64,000 bases of DNA from Aspidiotus rigidus (taxonomy: Eukaryota > Arthropoda > Insecta > Hemiptera > Diaspididae): NCBI GenBank assembly GCA_035079385.1, contig JAVHKY010000059.1, positions 1,414,001 to 1,478,000 on the forward strand. The letters are read 5' to 3'. Positions 58,011 through 64,000 of the stretch are shown here, piece after piece. Each line of letters opens with the position of its first letter. Within the stretch, counting starts at the first letter, position 1. The translations under genes were made by a program, and so were the position numbers. The notes below the pieces were generated by a model, which was not told the DNA's origin, did not search any database, and was given only the letters and a program-made list of their open reading frames with translations.

Positions 58011-60540
58011 AAATGAGCGAACTAAAAGAAAGGACGAGAACGATAACTTCAAAATATTCCTCGCCTCGGGTATATGAGAGATAGAGGAATCTTGATTTTT
58101 AAAATGACGAGCTGTAGTTCTTTTTGAAGCAAAAGACATAGAGTAAATCTCTTGATCTTGGAAGGTAAAATTGGAGAGCTGAAAAGCTTCCTACGAAGAG
58201 AGTACAAAAACTAAGCAACCTTAAACCAAGAAATCATAAGGTCGCATGGTATTTCTTATTGATAGACTTGATAGAAGATGGACTCGTTAATTACAAGTTA
58301 TAGTTCAATAATTATGATCGAACTTTTTTGATAATCTTTCAACGACAACAATTTTTTTATTCTTAAGCCCCCTTCCTTAGATATCGATAAAACGATAATA
58401 TTGGATTGAAGATTTTCCTCAATTTTTATGGTTTTAAATTAATAATTATTGTACCATACGATTTCGCTAATCTCCTTACCCACTTCGGGATACATTTCCA
58501 TAGACCACAGAATACTTTCACTTCGTTTGGTTCGTTTTTTTCTACTTCCGACTCAACCAATATCAACTAAAACTCTACTTTCTGTTTCCTATACATACGA
58601 GTACATAGAACCCTTATGAATTCACTAATTACTTTCATCAACCATGACAACAGACAAACCAAAATTTATTGCTTACTATGCCATTTGGTGATCATATTTC
58701 GCAAGGCCTGATCCATAAATTAATACCGAATCACATATCGATAGAAAATGCATAAATCAATAGTAGTTTGTAATTTACGAAACATCCGCTCATATTTTCC
58801 AACTAATATGGCTTGAACTTTCACTATGCAACCACATCCATCCTGTGTTACTGCACTACCTAATACTTTCGGGACCCTCCTCAAAATCATTAGTCACGAT
58901 TATGATAATACCCTTTTTTTTCAATTTGTATTCATATTCGAGTTCCTGTTTTCGATTCATCGAATACAGACAGACCCCGCGTTACACCAAAGCAATAAAC
59001 GTACGATACACCTCTTTATCGGCATTGACTTCACTGTAATCGACGTTCAGCGTTTGTTTTGCTTTCGTTTTTCGTTTGGCTTCCAGAGTACGTACATGGG
59101 TTCTTTCTAAATAGTTGCATGAATCAGAAGAATGAATTGAAAAATTAAAATAATACCGCTCGACTTTACTTGTCGCGCTTACCATTGAAATACAAAACTA
59201 ACAAATTAATTTCACTATGATTTTTTCCTCTGCTTCTTCCGCCGATCGCATACTTTTGCTCGATTTCCCTTACATATAGTGGATAAAACAAACTGTATCG
59301 TGCACAATCTCAAAACAATCGTGATATACTCATACAACTTCAGAAGTATGCACAAGTACGCATTCTTGCGCTCTCGTGGAAGCAGACTAGTTGACTTTTG
59401 TCACTACTTCTGAAACGGTGTTAGAAAAGATATCAGTTGTTCAAAAACCACTCTCACTCTTCATCGTACCAACAACAAGCTCAAGTACATAGATTTTAGG
59501 CTCGGTTAACAATCACGAGCGATTTCAAATTTCGAAAGCACCGGGTCAAAATGCAGAGTTGACATTTTCGTGAGCCCAGGGACTGCAGGTGGCACCGGCG
59601 GACGATACTTTGAAACGAAGAAGACGAATATGAAAACTAGGTCTCTTGGCCCGTATCTCGAAGACGCGCGTTTTCTATACCTGCATCTTGATCACTGTCA
59701 CCGTCAACAGCAAAATATGGAGCACACATTGTATATACGCACTTCGTTTATAGAAAAGACTCTCTCCTGCACACCGATAATATCGGTTAGTTTCGAAGTC
59801 ATTTAAAGAATCGCGAAATTATTGTCGCCCACTAGAAACCAGACAATATCTACATTTAAACGTAATGGTTGAGTACGTTTCTAGTATAGACTGTATGGTA
59901 AACTGCTTCCTGCATTTACGATATGCTAATGTCAGCGTGTTCATTAAAGTAAATTCTCGATGTTATACGTGCTTCAACTTTTTACCCGTTCACTATTTTC
60001 TTTTCGCCCTCTACGTTCCATCCGGTTCACGTCGATAGCGCAGAAGCACTCAATCGCATTTTAATAATAGACCGCTGTTGTTTCGAGTCTTCCGCAATGA
60101 ATTTCCGCACTTCATTGGTCATTGTATTCGTTTGAGTGAAAATTTCGTAGCTCCTCAACCTCCTTCTATATAGGATATCCACCGTTCGACGCCTTGCAAC
60201 TCTATAAAAATCGTTAGAGCACAAAAAATTCCGCGCAATCATTTGCCGAACGCATTCCAAGTGTTGATCAAAGTACGTTCAAAGATCAATGGAAAATCTT
60301 GTCAGAACCCTCGAGAGAAATTTTTTTCATTGTTTGTCTTTCTTCAACTTTACGACTGGTGTTTTTCATTTTTGTTCCTTCTTCTCTTATCAACTTGAGT
60401 ACTGATCAAAATGGCCAACGCTACGATTAATTGTCAACTCCATCAGCGTCTCATTGGAGCGGGCGAGATAATGACGATATTATACAGGAGAAAAAGTACT
60501 AGACCGTTCTTACAACATCGTAGGGTACTACTTTACGAGT
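58011..60540. other. No gene seen
   Basis: AT-rich sequence without recognisable exon or repeat. The frame at 59570-59806 has no known motif. Confidence 0.4.
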
Positions 60541-61640
60541 GCTAATATACTGTAAGTTAGGCTAACTAGCTCTCAGTGCTATATGCTAAGCTAACTAGCT
60601 CTGAGGGGTTTCGGGTAGCGGATGAAATTCCATAGAACACCTTCTCAACAGATGACCCAGTATAAGTCTAATGTTAGGCTGACTAGTTCGCCTCTCTCTC
60701 TTAGTCTATTCCAAGTCCCATATTACTGTCTATGTACTGGTCTAGTTTCGGCCTAGTATAAAGCTATATTATACAAGGAGAGGCTAGAACTGTACGGACG
60801 CAAATTCTGGAATAAGTACGAGTCCAGGGTAAGCCTAGTATAAAGCTAGCATACAAGGAGAGGTCCGACCGTACGGACGCAAAGGTAGGCAGAAATTCTT
60901 TAGAATCCCAAGGTCATGGTTATACGGACGCGAATTTCGGGGAAGAGGTCAGAGCAAAGATATGAAACATTTATATTATAGGCTTGGTATAATAAGAACT
61001 CCGCTTGTCCCTCCGAAAGCTAGTTAGTTTCAGACACTTCCTCAAATAGCCCTCACCTCCCACACAAATCATCTTTTTTCTAAATGGCCCCGGACGACGG
61101 GTACTGGATATTTTTTAAACTATTTGACGGGGATTTGATCTAATTTAGAGGCATGCAAAGATTTCGACTTTTGAACTACATATAATAGGAGAAACTCATG
61201 ATTTTGAAGAGGTGGTTTTGATTGAGTTTGGAGATGTGATAAAATTCCGTGTTTTAACGTCGTCCGTCCGTACGCCAAAGTGCGGTGACGAGAAGGGGGA
61301 TGGTGACGCCGTTTAGGAATTTGGCGAATCGTAGCCAGTATCTACGAAGGGGGCTTCGAAATTTTGTTGTTTTGCGAGGTCTCTCTCATTCATTCCATTA
61401 ACCTAAGCGTCTCCCGTAACTCGAACCAGGTAACCGTGCATTCCCGAACTTGAGTATTCACATACCCTCATAATCGTCGAAATTTCCTCCCTTTTCGTAT
61501 GTACAGCTCGAATGACAAAATTCTTTCAAGATCTCAAAGTGGGTCTCGGGTTCCTGTACACGTTCTCAAAAAACACTCGCCCAATATGCCGGAGTGACCG
61601 CGGACTCCGGACGTTTTTCACAAGAAACCTCCCATAAAAC
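60541..61640. repeat. Composite of CTAG-rich and GTACGGACG repeats
   Basis: Positions 60541-60850 repeat gctaactagctc, taggctgactagt and gcctagtataaagcta; the last word occurs twice, at 60752 and 60834, with tacaaggagaggt after each, so there is a local duplication of about 80 bp. The words gtacggacgcaa (60794, 60874) and cgtccgtccgtacg (61260) belong with the 50240 family, and ttgaactacatataataggag at 61168 resembles the tgagctatatatgatagg unit. No gene. Confidence 0.5.
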
Positions 61641-64000
61641 AGGTTTCCTATTGAAAGAGGAGTAAGAAGTTCCCAAAACAACAAACCGTACAAGATTCGT
61701 CGCTCGATGAACTGATAAATGATTTATTCGAACGAAACTGGGTTTTCATTAGCTCCAGTTATGCGTGATCCATGAAAATTGTAAAAATTCCGACCGAATA
61801 CGAACCATTTCAATCATATCGTTTCTACAGTAGATGCAGAGGAGAAATTCAAAATTCATGACCACAGGCGAAAATATCAACTTGGCACCAATACACGTGA
61901 ACACGTCGCGTCGGCTACACATGATCGGTAACGCTCAAAGGCCGACTTACATGGGTATACATGTGGCTACAAAATCCGAAGTCGGATCGACGTTGCAATA
62001 TTAATTTCTTTCAAAATACGTGTACTACTTTTTGGTTCCACTAAAGCAACCTGTTATACGTATTCGAGAACCTGGTAACGTCGAAGACATAAATCTCATT
62101 TGTGCGTGATTAAGATGTAATGGAATGAAATTTATGGTACAGCAAAGACCAGCAGAACAATGCGTCGCATATAAAAATAGGTGACTTCTGAACATTGCGC
62201 GAAACACTTGGTAAAGCCTAATAAGAAGCATCGTAACTTCAAGGAAGGTTGAAAACATTTTACGCTAATCTCGTATCAACGTCTCATACATGCTTTCAAC
62301 TTAAGCAAAACTGATTAGGATGAAAAATGAATATAGTTTAAGAAAATAGAATTGTGCGTCCTTACCATTTGAACGTGTAAAGTAAAAATTCGCCTTCACC
62401 TTTGATTTAAACTTCAAAAACTGGACCAGAAATTCTACTCTTCTTCAGCACTTATACGAAAGAAAACAATAGAATCCATCCTTAGTTCTTCAATGTGGAT
62501 TACTGACAGAGGTTTTTTTTTTTTTTTTTTTTTTGGTTCAGCTTAAATCAAGTCGGGACATTTTCATGTTTTGAACTCGTTCAATGAAGAACACGCATGG
62601 CACGAAAATGTTTGCAAATATTCATCAAAATCAAAAAGATTTCCCTATAAAATGAGATTCGAGTACAAAATAAATTCAGAAACAATAAATAGAATACGAT
62701 AGGGGTTTGAGTGACCTTGTCAGTGTGGTAGTGCCATTGGTAGAGTTTACCAAATCGTACATTTAGTGGTATACCCGTACCTGTCGCATACGTAACAAGC
62801 ACGCACAGTAATACTGTCGTGTTTACTTCCATTTTTTAACAACAGAAAAACCATTCAGTGAGCTTCATTAACACATTTGTTATACTATTAAAATATGTTT
62901 CGAGCATATGCGACATTCACCTTTTCTTCTGTTCAGCAATTTTCAGCACATCAAATTTCAAATTTAGATTAGCGATAGAAGATATTACGCCCAAGCGAAT
63001 TATCATATGTTAAATTCAAAGAATTTGGAGAGATTTCTTCGCTATGAGGTGAAAACTCGAAGTCTTTCAAGAACAGGCCACCCTGATTCATTCACCAGTC
63101 CTGGATCTGCTGGAGACACTGAGTAAAACCCTACGTGTACAATTACAACACTCTTAAAACGATGAGATTCATAGGTTTGACAATAATGACCAATTGGCAC
63201 TACACGAAGTCCATTTCTGAGATTCAAAAAGTTGAACCAAAATTTAACGAGTTGTTTTGATTCAGAAAAGATACTAAAATTTAAAACGTAGAACACTTAT
63301 TCCTGTAACTCAACTCGAGAACTAACGGCATCAGGTAGTCACAAATCCTCAGAAGGACAGGATTTGCTCCTAAAATATTCATTACCAAGTTTTAATCAAG
63401 ATTCATACTCAAGTTGAATTGTCTAAAAAAGAAAAAGAATTCATATTTCGTAGCCTATATATATAGAGAATAATTCTCTTTCATTATAAAATGTAAGGTA
63501 TCGTGTTTCGACAAATTTGTATCTGTGTTGTGCACGACCTTCTCTCTCCCTTTCGTTTCATCTCGTACGAAAGACACGATACTCGTACAGAACTGTCATA
63601 ATGTCCTCATGATATACGTACTCGTACCATTATATAAAGCAGGTACAGTATGAACTGTAATTCGGATACAGTACTCGTTTTCTTTCTCCGACTTCCGCTC
63701 GAATAACCTTAACACGAATCATCTTATTATCCATTGACAGTTCCGAACTGAAACCGTTCCACGTCGAGCACGAACATCTCATTTACCTTTATTATTATTC
63801 CGTTTCTTTACCTTCATTCCGCATACTCCCGCAAAGTCTAAAGAAGCGTCCATACACAATGAGAAAGAAGTAAACGTAGAACGCAAATTAACGCAAAACA
63901 AATGCACCGTTTAATTAATTTCCGACGACGGAACAGTTCCAACGATGATAAATAATGTGCGTCCGAAGAACGTGAAAATCAATGTCACAAATTTCAATGT
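61641..64000. other. Mostly featureless; T tract and one candidate exon
   Basis: A long T tract lies near 62514-62535. A candidate signal-peptide exon at 62781-62832 is listed separately. The frame 63042-63296 minus overlaps a cagggtggcc-type repeat word and I do not support it as a gene. Confidence 0.35.
62781..62832 (-). CDS. Candidate signal-peptide first exon (unproven)
   Basis: On the minus strand an ATG at 62830-62832 opens MEVNTTVLLCVLVTYATG, a short hydrophobic stretch that resembles a secretory signal peptide ending in small residues. It is followed at about 62780 by ACAG/GTACGG, a reasonable splice donor. The AATGG-type context before the ATG (aaaaATG) is fair for insects. Without a second exon the product is unknown. 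The hydrophobic run could be chance in AT-rich DNA. Confidence 0.25.

Noticed and set aside
63042..63296. Minus-strand frame of 84 codons with an acceptor-like site before it
   Set aside because: Its end overlaps a cagggtggcc-type interspersed repeat word, so the apparent peptide is probably repeat-derived.

Overview
This window is eukaryotic nuclear DNA, most likely from an arthropod and probably an insect. It is AT-rich and intron-like, with very low coding density and many retroelements, short palindromic repeats and nuclear copies of mitochondrial DNA. I cannot name the species. The only confident host coding sequence is one 214-bp exon (1796-2009, minus strand) of a WDR62/MAPKBP1-family WD40 protein with clean splice sites. 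No bacterial-style genes, CRISPR arrays or confident tRNA genes were seen.

Retroelements dominate the recognisable content. Positions 5035-6600 hold a broken RTE-type non-LTR retrotransposon. Positions 31760-35160 hold a full-span element of similar type with endonuclease and reverse transcriptase, flanked by an 11-bp target-site duplication. Two decayed RNase H-bearing, Jockey-like fragments lie at 16890-18394 and 49423-49924 (minus strand). Four Penelope-like elements (PLEs) with reverse transcriptase and GIY-YIG endonuclease are present. Three belong to one family, here PLE-A: copy 1 at 10881-13433 (minus), copy 2 at 18407-20367 (plus), and copy 3 at 55873-58010, a diverged head-to-head copy. 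The fourth, PLE-B at 53590-55860, is a separate and better preserved family. Copy 2 is inserted at the edge of a Jockey-like fragment with a 12-bp target duplication.

Short repeats fill much of the rest. Three palindromic elements with GTGACC...GGTCAC ends, 134-136 bp long, are each flanked by a 4-bp direct repeat (27360, 37535, 38681). A foldback-like element with arms made of about 25-bp subrepeats occupies 28151-29081. TCGA-rich repeats recur between 13.5 and 29.4 kb, and another dispersed family carries GACGTCAT and GACTTGAAAAA motifs. A degenerate minisatellite lies at 35905-37110. AT-rich mitochondrial-like inserts lie at 26040-27140 (cytochrome b), 43380-44130 (large rRNA) and 44880-45410 (cox1).

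The best leads are: the outward-facing CCAAT/TATA promoter-like module and hammerhead-like hairpin at the PLE-A ends; lesions shared by two PLE-A copies; the GTGACC palindromic family; the foldback-like element; and the TCGA-rich repeat family. Large stretches (for example 29.4-31.7, 39.1-43.3, 45.9-48.5, 58.0-60.5 and 61.7-64.0 kb) show no gene I can support and are probably introns or intergenic DNA.
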